From Vigna angularis (Eukaryota; Streptophyta; Magnoliopsida; Fabales; Fabaceae), in the NCBI RefSeq assembly GCF_016808095.1, contig NC_068978.1, forward strand, positions 21,630,806-21,694,805: a DNA stretch of 64,000 nucleotides. The letters run 5' to 3'. The notes beneath the pieces were generated by a model. That model saw only the letters and a program-made list of their open reading frames with translations, was not told the DNA's origin and did not search any database. Positions within the stretch are counted from its first letter, which is position 1, and each line of letters opens with the position of its first letter. This document shows, in pieces, positions 11,499 to 23,229 of the stretch. The translations under genes and the position numbers were made by a program.

Positions 11499-12590
11499 GT
11501 GGGTGAGATCAAGGTCTCTTGGAGTGTGTATCCAAACAAAAAGTGTTCTTTGAAAGTGAAAAATCCTAGAGGTGAACAAGGAGGTCCAAGAAACTTCAAA
11601 GATTTGATCAAGAAATATATGGCAAGGTTTGGAGGAATACATGGACCACTTCTAATGTTCGATGACAAGTTGTTTGATGATTATCGCATTAAGATGCAAG
11701 CCATATTTGGTTTTCAGGATGTTACAGACGTGATAAATGAATGTCTGCCTGAATTGAGCTCAAAGACTACTGATGAAGATAAAAGAAACCAAAAAATGCA
11801 GCTGAAACTAGAGAGTAAGGCACAATTTCTTCTTCATCAGTGCGTCAGTTCAAAGATCTTTAACAAGATCTCAAAGGCTGCTATTGTTAAAGAAATCTGG
11901 GAGATATTAGTGAAAACCTATAGGGATGGTGACAAGAACAAGAAGGTGAGACTGCAAACACTGAGAAGACAGTTTGAAATATTAACCATGGATGAAAGTG
12001 AAACTGTGGCAAAATATTTTGATAAGGTACAAGAGTTTGTTAATGTATGAGGGCATGTAAAGATGACATTACATATCAGTATGTGGTGGAGAAAATTCTG
12101 AGAACTCTAACTCCAAGATTTGATCATGTTGTTGTGGCTATTGAGGAAACTCGTGACTTGAAGACCTTGAAGATTGGAGATCTCCAGCATTCATTAGAGG
12201 CACATGAATACTATATTAATGAGCAAAGACATTGCCAAGAACAAGTGCTTTAAGCTCGATCTCAATACAAAGGTAAGAAAGGGTTCAAGAAGGGTGACAA
12301 AAGTGGCACTAAGCATAAGGAATCACAAGAACAACAGAGTGAAGATTCCAATGATCCTATAAAAGGAAAAAAGAAGAAATCTTGCACCATTTCTGATGGA
12401 GATAAAGAATGGAAGTTTGATAAAAAGAAGGTGAGGTACTATAACTTCTAGAAATTTGGTCACTTTTCCAAAGAATGTTGGAAAGAGGAAGGAGCCAAGA
12501 ACAACTATTTCTTCTCACGTGGTCTCTCTCTTCTCCTAGCCTTCCCACTATCAACTATTTCTTCCAAGAACATAGAGGACAAGTAGCGCC
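11499..12590 (+). pseudogene. Copia gag (UBN2 type), frameshifted, zinc knuckle destroyed
   Basis: The reading frame has the plant copia gag order: PLLMFDDKLFDDYRIKMQAI, LLHQCVSSKIFNKISKA, GDKNKKVRLQTLRRQFEIL, ETVAKYFDKVQEFVN, then after a frameshift at about 12045 EKILRTLTPRFDHVVVAIEE and LQHSLEAHE. A stop at 12251-12253 and a Lys-rich linker follow. The CCHC zinc knuckle survives only as YYNF-stop-KFGHFSKEC: the first two Cys are Tyr and Phe, and one codon is TAG. Gag normally packages element RNA into virus-like particles; this copy is dead. No protease or pol follows before 13104, where a different retroelement ORF starts. Confidence 0.85.
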
Positions 12591-13103
12591 CAAAGGCTTT
12601 GTACCATTCCAATTCTTCTTCTCTTCAACTCAAGTAGGCATTCTTGTGTTTGATTTTCAGTTTTGTTTATGTCTTTGTTGATGTTCATGGATTGTAGATT
12701 AATCTGTGACATGATTGTTGTCAAATTTTTGTTGCAATTTTTGTTAGTTTGTATTGTATAGGGTTGTTGTTTAGCTCTGTTGTGTGCATTTGTATCACTG
12801 ATGAGACCATGCATAACATAAGCCTCATAGAGGGGCCTCAGGGCTACTGCACCTACAACCTCTATTTCAGCCGCGCCCAGCGTCCTCTGCTGAGGGGCAC
12901 CTAGGCACCAAGAACCCAAGCCATATTGGCCTGCTAAGTTGGTATTCGCTACTACTATTAGTTTTGCATGCTTCTGCCAGCCCAAACATATCATTTTCTT
13001 AACTTTGAGCCTTCATGTATGCACTCATACTGATTAATTATTGAAAATTCTAATCCTCACTGATCGACATCCAATGTTATTGTTGGTTTCAATTTCCTTG
13101 TAC
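12591..13103. other. Non-coding retroelement spacer
   Basis: No recognisable coding sequence on the plus strand. The 147-codon open frame on the minus strand (12551-12994) has no familiar motif. This is the junction between the copia gag remnant and the next retroelement ORF. Confidence 0.4.
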
Positions 13104-14341
13104 ATGATGACCTCTTCCTCCGATTCCAAACGAATCAAAACAACTACTGCCAACACTAAGAGAAGAAAAAAGGGGAAGGAGAAGATCCACTCACTCAAGT
13201 TCCTCACTAGAAAACATCAAAAGAATTTTGAGGTGGTTCAAAACCAAAGATTACTGATGGAACGAAAAGTCACCCTCTTACCACTAGAAGTGCTTGATTT
13301 TGAAGATGAACTCATAGGGAGGCATTGGAATAAGTTGGCCACCTATCCAGCCCCTGCCAGCATTACGGTTGTCAAAGAATTTTATGCCAAACCAAGAATT
13401 TATTTGGATGACGCTAAACCGTTTATGAGCTACGTACGGGGAAAACACATTCCTTTTGATGCGGAGACCATCAACACATTTTTGAAGACTGAGTGCAAAG
13501 GGGGCAATGCACCATGCCAATTTGCCCAAATTTTGGAAGGTGACGTCGATTTTAGGGAGATTGAAAGGACTGTATTCGTTCTAGGTGGTAGATTTCAAAG
13601 GAACGGGAAAGAACAACCTCTTCAAATCAAGAGATACTTTCTCACCCCATTGAGCAAGTTGTGGATGTCTGTTATACATGTTAACCTTTCGTTGTGTTCC
13701 CATGTATCCAAAATCAGTGTTGGTTGTGCCATTAACTTATACTACATCCTTACAGGCTGATCCATCAATTTGGGCAAGATCATTTCTAATGAAATCAACC
13801 TTTGTGCCCATGCTGCAAGTGTCAAATATCCTATTGGGCATCCATTTTTAATCACTTATTTATGCTAACTAGCAAAGGTTAACATCTTACCCCCCACATT
13901 TGTGAGGCCTCGCAAGGGAATTGATTTGGCATACTATACCCAATATTGTTTGCTTCATGAAGAAGGTCTCCCCATCCCATCACCTCAACCTCCCAAGATA
14001 CATCATCATCCTTAGCTAGTTCAGCCTCCAGCTCATCCATATCAGATGATGGAGATGAGGATGACATTATTGGATGCTAAACTTGAAGTGCTACACAAAA
14101 GCGATTTAGCTACAATTGAGATGATCAGGCACCTGTATTTTGCTTCTCTAGGCCTCAACTACATGTCACCCAAAGAGTTTAATGCTCGAGTAGCATTGCC
14201 TAGGGACCAGGCCTACTCTACTGGGGAAGGTGGAGCTTCTACCAGAGGTACAACTAGCAACCAAGCTAAAGAAGAGGAGGAAGCTTATGATGCTGAGAAG
14301 GAGGAGGACGATTCTAATGGGACTAGGGACAATGTATCTTG
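13104..14341 (+). pseudogene. 'Putative plant transposon protein' ORF (PF20167-like) with three in-frame stops
   Basis: One reading frame runs 1.24 kb with only three stops (13758-13760, 13866-13868, 14013-14015) and no frameshift. A basic Ser/Thr/Lys-rich start (KRRKKGKEK) is followed by features I associate with the plant transposon-associated domain found with legume gypsy elements: FYAKPRIYLDDAKPFMSYVRG, RYFLTPLSKLWMSVIHVNLS, SHVSKISVGCAINLYYILTG, SINLGKII. A C-terminal part (LYFASLGLNYMSPKEFNAR) and an acidic tail (EEEEAYDAEKEEDD) follow. The role of this domain is not established; it often sits where an envelope-like ORF would. With only nonsense changes it is probably a fairly young pseudogene. 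The domain name is from memory and was not searched. Confidence 0.6.
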
Positions 14342-15715
14342 AGTTGCAGATGATCATGAACAGATTCTTATTTTAAATTTATTTTAGTTTGAGTTCCATC
14401 TTAAATTTTTGTGTTAGTTTCCTAGTTTTAGATTTAAGTTCTTAGCTTTTGTGTTTTAACTTGCCTAGTGGAAACTCTTCATCCAATTGGTTTGGTGATT
14501 TGGGTGAATTATATGCTTTGCATAAATTGAAAATAAAATCTCTTGTGCTTGCTCATTATCCATGTGAATTGCTTTGAAAATCTGATTGAGATTATGGTTT
14601 TTGAGCTTGTTGAACATAGATTGTGGTTTCTCTCATTTGTTTGTATATATGCTTGGTTTTTCTTATGGTCAATATGCATGGCATTGTGTTTAACAAGTTT
14701 TGAAACTCTGAGAAAACCTGTGAGATGTTGTGCTCCAAATTGTTTTGTGAAGCGCTATCACTTTGGATCACAATTGATTTTGCTAGAGCTTCTCCTTTTG
14801 AATTATTCACTTTCTTGTTAGAAATTATCAAGGCCATTCTTTCTTCTCCCTCCTCTACAGTTGAGCCTAATAAGTCAATGGTAACCTTTTGAACCTGAAA
14901 AGAAAGACTTTCTCATTCCTAAAACCTTAAGCTCACTGAAAAATCTTTGACCTCCTCACCTTGACTTGAGTAGAGCATTCATTTCTGGTATAAGAGAATG
15001 GTTTAAGTTTGAGGGAGATCATGTTATATAGGAGCATTGAGAAAAACAAAAAGAAACAAGATAAAGAAAGAAAAGAAAAGAAAAGTGAAGAGAAAGAAGA
15101 AAGAAGAACAAGATAAGGAAAAAGAGTTCGATGAATGAAAGCTGGAAAAGAGTTGGGAATTGGTAACATTTGAATTGAAGCAAAAGAGAGATTTATGTTA
15201 TGATGTTTTGATTTGTGTGCTCTCTTAACTTAAGGTGCTTTGTATCTAGAAAAACCAAATTTTTTTCTTAGCCCAGTCACAATACAAGGCTTGAAAGTCC
15301 CTGTGATGCTAACTTGCATTTGAATGTGTTTATTTTGGTTGAAATGAAGGTCAAAGTTGATTTGTGTGACATTGTAATGGTAGAGTGAAAGACATACATC
15401 CTTATACACCAATGATTTTGAGTGAAACACTTTCTTTGGCGAGGAATGGTTCCATGCATTTAAGGAAAACATTTTTCCATGTTTGTTGATCCCTCATAAA
15501 GCCTTTGCATCATCAAAATTTATGTTCTTCAGCTTTATGCTAACACTTTTCAAATTTCCCCACCTTGTCTACTGGTTAATTAATAAATAATAAATAATCT
15601 AATTTTACATTCTAAAATTTAATAAGTCGAGTCTGCGTATTGATCCTAGGTTATCCCTATATTACATTAGTGAGGAATCTAGTTTGTTGACTTTTTGTGC
15701 GGCCAAAAAGTGTTT
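14342..15715 (+). other. Retroelement 3' internal region, non-coding
   Basis: No host-like coding sequence. It follows the ORF above and contains a purine-only tract (entered separately) and AT-rich sequence, consistent with the untranslated 3' part of a large gypsy element. No LTR pair was found to bound it. Confidence 0.4.
15037..15130 (+). repeat. Purine-rich tract (AAAGA/GAAAA low complexity)
   Basis: About 90 bases are almost entirely A and G, with runs such as AAAGAAAAGAAAAGAAAAG. The complement gives a spurious Phe/Ser/Leu-rich frame. Tracts like this occur in the 3' internal regions of large legume retroelements. Confidence 0.7.
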
Positions 15716-16430
15716 CAATAGGTTATCTCTTAAAGAAGGATATATAAAGAGCACTCGCTGAAGAGAAAAAAATAATCAAGACAACAATTCATCGAATCCT
15801 TATGCTGCTATTCTTTTTCTCAAGCTTATATAGTCTAAATCTTTCTTTGAAAGAGAAAGGGTCTTTCCAAGTTTTCATATTTCATTATACTAAATATATC
15901 CTTTGGGAGAGTCATTTGAATTTGTACTTGTAAACCAAAAACACTTTGATTGTGTTCATAAATTCAGAAGTGAATTCAAACACTTGTATTGTTTGACTTA
16001 GTGGAGTTAAACATTCTAGACATGTTGTCTAGTGTGAATACCAAGAGTGGTTAAACTCATCTAGTCAGGTTGATTAGTGTTATAACTTGGAGTGGTTGAT
16101 CATACTCATTGTATATTATGAGTGATTTGTACTCGTTGTAATTTTGTAAAAGATTAGTAGGACTCTTTAAGAGGTCTTAAGGGAAAAACTAGACGTAACT
16201 CAAGTTGGAACGAACTCATATATAAAAATTCTTGTGTTATTGTTTTCTTCTTTAAAATGTTTTCTTAAACGCTTTATTTAGAGGCGTCTAACAACTATTG
16301 TAGTTCGTCTAACTCATACAATTATACTAAGCGCTAATTTGTAAAAAAGTTTAAAACACTATTTAAAGCCCTCCTTCAAGTGTTGTATTTCATCAATTAA
16401 GGGAGTCTAACAATAATACACATTAGACCA
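15716..16430 (+). mobile_element. Copia (SIRE-like) LTR remnant
   Basis: Features reminiscent of legume SIRE-type copia LTRs occur in order: TTCATCGAATCC, repeated GTTGTCTAGTGTG/GATTAGTGTTATAACTTG segments, GACTCTTTAAGAGGTCTTA, AACTAGACGTAACTCAAG, and AATTCTTGTGTTATTG before AGGCGTCTAACAA. No matching partner LTR or TSD was identified, so the limits are approximate. Confidence 0.4.
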
Positions 16431-17179
16431 ATATGTTATACATCAAGTTATATTTTTAGCGAGTGTATTCTACATATTTTGTATATTTTTAGAGAGTCAA
16501 CTTTTTATTTTTTGCACATATTTTATCGTTTTTGTATTTTAACAAATTCTACTATTTATATTTTTCAAATATATTAATTTTCTAAACCTATAAATCATTT
16601 TTCATATTTATTCTATTAAAAACTTAATTATAAATTTAAAAATATTTATTATTTTTCTTTTCAATTTTTAAATCTCTTTTAATAAAAACACAAGCGAATT
16701 TACATATAATGTAAAACTAGTTTGATATAAACTAAGTTTAAAATTTAAAGATATTTATTTATACAAGCAGGCCTTATTTTCGGTTTTGTTCTAATTCCAA
16801 AGGATGTCAGCTCCAGTTTTCATCCCCATTCTATTTATACAACAAATTTTCAATATTAGTGTAATTTAATTTTGTATTTGCAAAATTTTCTGACAGCTAA
16901 TTAATGGCATTAAGAACTTTTGTTTTTGGTTGAAACACCGTGTTAGAATAAAATAAATCAAATGTTTGATAAAGTATTTTTGGCAGTAGAATGAAATTCC
17001 TTTTCTTATCTTATCCTTTTGAGATAACATTAGATCTTTTTGACTCACTCTTTCAATATATATTAAGCTTGTAGCAAAAAGACAAGGAAAATCTCATACA
17101 TCAGATTTTTCTTGTTATCTGAAACCAATGAAATCAAATCCTTCACAGCAACACAGAAGGGAGAGAGAAACATAGGAAT
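16431..17179. other. AT-rich region and promoter/5' UTR of the rhodanese gene
   Basis: Mostly AT-rich sequence without genes. A TATA-like stretch near 17058-17070 (ATATATATTAAG) lies about 115 bp before the ATG at 17180, a plausible core promoter and 5' UTR distance. The last 20 bases before the ATG are purine-rich. Confidence 0.35.
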
Positions 17180-18073
17180 ATGGCAACCCATCTGAATCAT
17201 GTGTTAAGAACTTCAATTCTGAAGCACAAAACACAATCAGAGACCCCTTTGAGAACCTCACGAAGAACCCCAAGATTTGAAGTGATCAATGCAACAACAT
17301 CTTCCACCAGCAGTGCAAGGCAGCTCATAGAGTCTGGCACAGTGAGGCCTATATTGCCCAAAGATGCTTCCTCAGCAATAAACTCAGAGGGCTTTATTCT
17401 GCTTGATGTTAGGCCATATTGGGAGAGAGAGAAGGCACGTGTGACAGGGTCTTTGCACGTGCCAATCTTTGTCGAAGACAAGGATAACAGCCCTATAACT
17501 TTACTTAAGAAGTGGGTGCATTTTGGGTACATTGGGTTGTGGACTGGCCAGTACCTCACTACTGTGAATTCTGAGTTCCTTAGTCAAGTGGAAAAAGCCG
17601 TTCCTGGTAAGGACACAAAGCTTCTTGTGGCATGTGGAGAAGGATTGAGGTAAGTATAATGGAAGAAAGTTTTATTTTTATAAAATATACAGCTATTTAG
17701 TTGTATCAAATTATTATATTAGCCTTGAACTTTGGATAGACACATATTTCTTCTCATTTCTTGCACTTAATTAAGTTGTTCCTGTTCTTAATGAGGAATT
17801 CAGTTAATTAAGTTGTAACATTAAGATGCACAAGATTATAAAGGAGAATATTAATTGGTTGGTTTTGGTGAGTGATTCAGGTCAATGACAGCAGCTTCAA
17901 AACTGTGTAATGGAGGTTACAAAAATCTGGGATGGTTGGCTGGTGGATTTAATCGTTCAAAGGACAATGACTTCCCATCAGCAGAAGGAAAAGAGAAGTT
18001 GCAGTATGCTACAATTGGGGGAGTTTCTTACATATTCCTTCAGTTGCTCATATTTCTAAAGGCTGTGGGATAA
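17180..18073 (+). CDS. STR10: Rhodanese-like domain-containing protein, chloroplastic (STR10-like)
   Basis: Two exons, 17180-17649 and 17881-18073, encode 220 residues; the 231-bp intron has GT and AG and splits an Arg codon. Residues 1-45 are Ser/Thr/Arg-rich and nearly free of acidic residues, as in a chloroplast transit peptide. The rhodanese fold follows: FILLDVRPYWERE (LDVRP at residues 75-79), then VTGSLHVPIF, WVHFGYIGLWTGQY, and the active-site loop CGEGLR, with Cys152 where the sulfur-carrying Cys of sulfurtransferases sits. The C-terminus is hydrophobic (GGVSYIFLQLLIFLKAV), a possible membrane anchor. The overall pattern matches what I remember of Arabidopsis STR10. Sulfurtransferase activity and substrate are unproven for this group. 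The gene appears intact. Confidence 0.9.
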
Positions 18074-18646
18074 GGAGTTATTTTGACACCTTTTAATGTT
18101 GTTCATGTTGTGCAACTTTTGAATCTTTAAGCCTCTGTAGCCTAGTTACAACTACATCTTCTTCAACTTCCATATAAAGTATGACGTTTTGCAGTTTTGT
18201 AGATAGTTATGCCAGTTCCCTGTTTGATACAATTGCAGAAGTAGCTTGTCATTTATCATTGCATATATTAAATCTCTTGTTTTGGTATCATAGAGTGAAC
18301 ATTCCAATTTATTTTATGAATTTCCTAATCTATGTTTACTAAATAGCTAATTTTGGTTTATTTTTCATTATGAAAATGTTGGCAATGTAATTTTTTTTTC
18401 CGGAAACTGAAAAATTTCTTGCAGAAATCATTAAGGTGAAACCTGAGTTTGAGTTATGGATTCTGGACGAGAAACAACTTAGCTGTTGGAGTATTGTCTG
18501 TATATAATATGATACTCTTAAGCTGAAGTTCGTAAAAAAAATAATAAATAAATAATTGAAACTTAGTGACAATTAGTGGTGGATTTTGGCACATGTCAAA
18601 TGGCTTAATTTGTTAGGTTTTCGCAACTAGGGATTCAAAGTAGTTA

Positions 18647-18720
<74 letters not shown>

Positions 18721-18948
18721 TATGAAAATTTAACAATTAATTTAAGTATTTTAAATAATTTATTTTAACTTTAAAATAAATAAATTTAATGATATTTTTT
18801 TTAATATTAGAAGTTTGCGGGTTTTTGTCTAAAATGTCTCCAAGTTAAGGATTTTAATACTAGATCCATGTATCTCCTTAGACTTTATCTCTTCTAGGCC
18901 AAAAATCATACACTACAACCTGATATCCAAACACAAGGTTCAAAAGAA
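18074..18948. other. 3' UTR of the rhodanese gene and AT-rich intergenic DNA
   Basis: The first 200-250 bases are probably 3' UTR. The rest is AT-rich, with one long microsatellite entered separately. No gene is recognised. Confidence 0.45.
18649..18718. repeat. (AT)35 microsatellite
   Basis: Seventy bases of uninterrupted AT dinucleotide. The length makes it likely to be polymorphic. Confidence 0.97.
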
Positions 18949-19500
18949 ATTTTAGACTATTTACCGTATTATATAAGACTTAAAGTAAATCTAAATCTAC
19001 TAAGAATTCACTAATAATCCATGATAATAAGAGTTTAGGTTCATCTTCCACATATAACTCCAACTCTTCTTGAGTATGCATATTCATGGTTAGGAGATAT
19101 GCCATCAATTCCTTTATGTACAACTTTGCTAACTTCTACAATTTGTACTTCAAGTCCCTAGGTACAAACTCTTGTGTTGTATAATTCACTACGTTGTTTC
19201 TTAATGCCTTTGAAGCTTATGCAATGACTATTTGTTCTCGCATCAATAATAACCTAAACTTTGTCTTGATGCATCACAATAAACTTCAAGCTTCTTCTTT
19301 GGATCAGGTAGAATTAAAATTGATGCATGAGTTAATCTTCTTTTAAATTTCTGAAAATTAGCTTCACAACCATCATTCCATATCAATTCTTGTTCTTTTT
19401 TACTTAACTTGGTTAGCGGTAAAGATAAACAAGAAAATTATTTAATAAACTTTCAATAGTATCCATGTAATACCAAAAAACTTTGAATTTTTGTTGGAGT
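18949..19500 (-). pseudogene. Gypsy RNase H fragment
   Basis: Reading the minus strand downward from about 19500, degenerate gypsy landmarks appear in order: NSNKNSKFFGIT (RT-RNase H connection, normally with FLGxxxYYRRF), PLTKLSKKEQELIWND, EANFQKFKRRLTHASILILP, and a CDASRQSLGY-like RNase H active-site segment. Multiple stops and frame changes are present. It continues the RT fragment at 20865-21225 and is separated from it by an inserted LTR-like unit. Confidence 0.65.
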
Positions 19501-19514
19501 TGTTTGTCATTCCT

Positions 19515-20850
19515 GTTAGAAAAGGTGATGCCTTATATCTGAACCAAGAGGGGGGTGAATTGGTTAGCCCTTTAAAACTTGATCCTTTCAAAAACTTTAT
19601 GAGTTCTTTGTGTTTCTTGAAACCAATAAAACAAGTATGATGAAACAACAATAAAAGAGAAAAGTGAGAAAGATCAACACAACGATATATACTAGTACGA
19701 TCACGCCTACATCTAGTCTTCCTTCAACAACCTTAGTTGAAGGGATTCCACTATAATGATTGAGTTACAAGAATACAGAGATATACTCTCTAATTGTACT
19801 TCTCACCACACTTAAAATCACTTATAGTAACAAGATGTGAACACCCTCACAATCTTACTAAAATAGATAACAATACCAGTTCTCCAAACACCTTGAAAGC
19901 AATCCCAACTTTTCAAGAAGAACACCACAATTCTCTTCCCATGGAAAACCTACACAGGAACACAATCCACAGATTGAAAATGATAAATCTAATCTTCACA
20001 GTAGTACACCAGCAGTGCAAAATTGATAAGAATGCTTCAGCTCAGATTTCTTGAAGGAATCTTGATGATAAACCCAAATTTTATTTTGATTCTTCAAGAC
20101 TATTCTTAGACGCTCCTGCAATCAATACTTAATCAACAAGTTAGTTATGAAATTGATAGTTGAAATGATTGTATTGAAACAACACACAAGACAATTATAT
20201 ATAGGATTTTTTGAATCTTGACGCACTTTAATCGATTACGCAATTAACGTAATCTGTTAAACTTTTCATTCTGCTTTAACAATTTTACATTTGTTTAAGA
20301 TTTAACGCGCATACAATCGATTAAATAATTCATACAAGCCAAAAATAAATTCATATGACCGTTAGAAACAGTTAAGACTTTAAATGAAATTCATTTTCAC
20401 AAGAGAAACATATTTAATCGATTAGGAAACTTATGTAATCGGTTATGTTCAACACTTAAGTAAATTTTCATATCAATTTCCATTCCACACAGATCAATGC
20501 ACTTATCAAACACCTATTAGCATAACAACGTGTTTTAATCGATTATACAACTAATGTAATCGATTACTACACAGCTGTTTGCCCTTGTTAAGAAAATCAT
20601 GATATCTAAAGAAATCTAACAGATTATATACATTGTCTAATCGATTATTTCTACAAAAAATGTAGTGTGCAATCTGTTTAAACTCATGATTCATTTACAA
20701 ACAATGAATACATATATCAAGAATCGAAAGAACAAAAACAATAAGGATAAATCAATTGTTATGTTATTTGTTGTGTAAGAAACCATAAAATCATTCTTGT
20801 TCTTTATCAAAAATATTAGATATATAGGTGATATAGCTCCTCCTATCAAC
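19515..20850. mobile_element. Copia-type LTR (about 1.34 kb) inserted between gypsy RT and RNase H
   Basis: The unit begins TGTTAGAAAAGGTGATG and includes AACCAAGAGGGGGGTGAATT; it ends near GCTCCTCCTATCAACAATTT. A diverged second copy occurs at 56558-57950 with the same beginning (TGTCAGAAGAGTTATGGC...) and end (GCTCCCCCTATCAATAATTT). Inside are many AATCGATTA-type motifs. The element splits a gypsy polyprotein remnant, so it is younger than that element. Its right end is decayed and no clean TSD is visible. Orientation is left open. Confidence 0.6.
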
Positions 20851-20864
20851 AATTTCTAATGTGT

Positions 20865-21225
20865 AACTATTTCAACCTTTGATGGATCCATCATTTCCCT
20901 CATTGGAAACAATGTGGCCTAAGAATTGAACTTGACTCAACAAAAATACATGTTATGATAATTTAGCATATAATTGCAATTCTTTCAAATTTTGTAACAC
21001 GATCCTCATATGGTTCTTTAGAGCTTCTTGAATAGATAAGGATATCATCAATAAATACCACCATAAATTTGTCCAAAAACTAGTGAAAAAATTACTTCAT
21101 GTACTCCATGAATACAATTAAACATTAATATCTTAAATGCAGTCTTTGGAATATATTCTTTTTGAACCCAAATTTCGTGATATCTTAATCCTAGGTCAAT
21201 TTGTGAAAATATTAGCAAGCTAATC
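20865..21225 (-). pseudogene. Gypsy reverse transcriptase fragment
   Basis: The minus strand from about 21225 reads SQIDLGLRYHEIW, KEYIPKTAFKI, a degenerate segment, a remnant of VFIDDILIYSR (catalytic xxDD, near 21045), then LQNLKELQLYAKLS, VQFLGHIVSNEG and a DPSKVEIVT equivalent at about 20865. These are the palm motifs of Ty3/gypsy RT in the right order, with frameshifts. The reading then stops at the inserted LTR and resumes at 19500. Its upstream end is joined to a copia fragment, not to more gypsy sequence. Confidence 0.75.
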
Positions 21226-22170
21226 TTCTATGTTTACATATTGTAAATCCATAGTACCCTTTTGCTCATAGTTGTGATGTATTCAGCTTCAACTATCGAG
21301 AGGGCTATTGTCCCTTGTTTCTTGCTCATCCAAGATATAAGGTCCAATGAAGTGACATACTCCACTTGTGCTCTTTCTTTCAATCATATCTTTAGTGTAA
21401 TTTGCATCATAGTATCCTTGGAACCTGAAAGTTACCTTTCCTTTAAAGTAAAGACCAAGATCAACAGTTCCAATAAGATAACAAAAGATTCATTTAATAG
21501 ATTCATTTAATAGTAGTCATATGAGTATTCCTAGGGTCTGATTGAAATCTAGCACAAAGGCAGACACTAAATATTATATCAGGCCTACACATAGTAAGGT
21601 ATAAAAGTTAACATATAATTTGTCGATAAACGATTTTGTCCACTTTTTACTTAGCTCTAATCTTGCCCCAAGCTGGTTAATGGATGCATAAGATCTTCAT
21701 CTCCTTTGGTTCGTCCAGGTTGAACTTCTTAAGAAGCTCACTGACATACTTCATCCGATGGATAAAGATAATGTCTTACTATTGTTTGATCTGCGGACCT
21801 AAGAAGAACTTCAACTCTCCCATCATGCTTATCTCGAATTCATTCTGCATTATGTTAGAGAACTCCTTGCAATGATGAAATCATTGTTGAGATTTTTGGT
21901 TGTCATTTTGAACTAGAAAAGAACTTAATCGTTCATACAAAGATTTAGGATCTTGTTTCAATCCAATAAGGCTTTGTTTAATTTAAAAACATGTTTGGGG
22001 TTAGTGGAACACTCATAGGGGGTTGTTCCACATAAACTTCTTCTTTGATGTCATCATTGAGAAAGGCACTTTTGACATCATTGAAAATAATTTATTTTAC
22101 TATAAGCAGTAAAAGATAATAAAATTTTAATTGCCTTTAACTTGGCAATAAGAGCTTAGATCTATGTGTA
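21210..22170 (-). pseudogene. Copia RT/RNase H fragment
   Basis: Minus-strand landmarks from high to low coordinate: DVKSAFLNDDIKEEVYVEQP (RT, near 22080), a YLYPSDEVCQ and KKFNLDE-like section, the LYNxxxxRPDI-like region, RTVDLGLYFKGKVTFRFQGY and DANYTKDMIERKSTSGVCHF (RNase H, near 21370), and finally MDLQYVNIED-stop-LANIF at 21220. Many frame changes occur. This is a SIRE-type copia polyprotein end. It fuses head to tail with the gypsy RT fragment at about 21215. Confidence 0.7.
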
Positions 22171-23229
22171 ATTTATGTCTTCGTATTGTGAGTCAACCTT
22201 ACAAGTGTTTTACTTAACTTTTCAACAAACACGAAATGTTTTGAAATATTACAAAAACATAATGAATAAGTCTCTTCGAGAGAAGACAAAACTTAAAGAA
22301 AGAAGCAACATGAGTGTATTGCAATAAGATAATTCTTGTTGTTTTTCTTTTTATGCAACTCTCTTTATATAGACGTCTTCAAAAAGATTCGTTACTTAAA
22401 GCTTTGACTTTCTTCTAGAGGTGTAGCCTTTAAGGTAGAGTGAGAAGCTTTGTTGCGTCTTGGCAAAACAATTGTGTTGTGTGTACGGAAAGACAAGAAA
22501 AAAGCATGTAGGAAGAATTCCTTGAATATTTTCCTATCTCTTAATGTTATTATGATTTTGGAAAGGCTTTTTGATAAAGGTAAAAATCTACACAGGAAAA
22601 GAAAGCATAACACAACATGCAAAGAAGTATTAGAATGTTTATGCTTTAAAGTGTTAGACGATCCTAAACGTTTAGACATAATTCGAGTACTATTGTATAA
22701 CATTGTTTGTTTGAGTAACATTATGTCATTTAGGATATTTAAGTTATATAGCGTTTAATTGATGATATAAAATTCCGTTAGACACTATTCATATTAGACG
22801 TTGTGTTAAAATTTCTTATAGTGTTTAGTGCTTATCTAGATGGTCAAACATTCATTAGACACTATTCTAGTTAGACACTATTCTAGTTAGACGCTCTTAT
22901 ATCATTTAAAGTACTTAAGATGTAGTATTTATCGCTTCTTATCTTTTAACCTATATAATTAAACGTTATTTCGTTTTGACTCTATTTTAAACTTCAAAAC
23001 AAGATTTGCTTAAACGATATTATAAAAGAAGTAGGCTTTTAATTCTAGTTATTACATTTGGAAGGTAGTGATTTTATTTGGAAGGTTGTCATTTTATTTG
23101 GAAGGTTGTCGTTGAAACAGAATAAAAATATTACTCAAAGTTATTATTTGCGTTAAATTTACTATGTGACATTGGTAAGATAATCTTTTTATTTTATGAA
23201 TGAAATTTATTAGAGGATTAAGCTTGATA
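22171..23229. other. Retroelement-derived non-coding DNA with TTAGAC repeats
   Basis: No coding sequence is supported; open frames on both strands at 22392-22758 overlap each other and lack motifs. Between 22775 and 22905 the segment ATTAGACACTATTC and relatives (TTAGACGTT, TTAGACGCT) recur about five times, as in copia LTRs. At 23055-23115 a TTATTTGGAAGGT unit is repeated three times. Confidence 0.4.

Noticed and set aside
19515..20850. Exact TSD and orientation for the LTR splitting the gypsy fragment
   Set aside because: Candidate 5-bp flanks do not match at the decayed right end, so no duplication is claimed.
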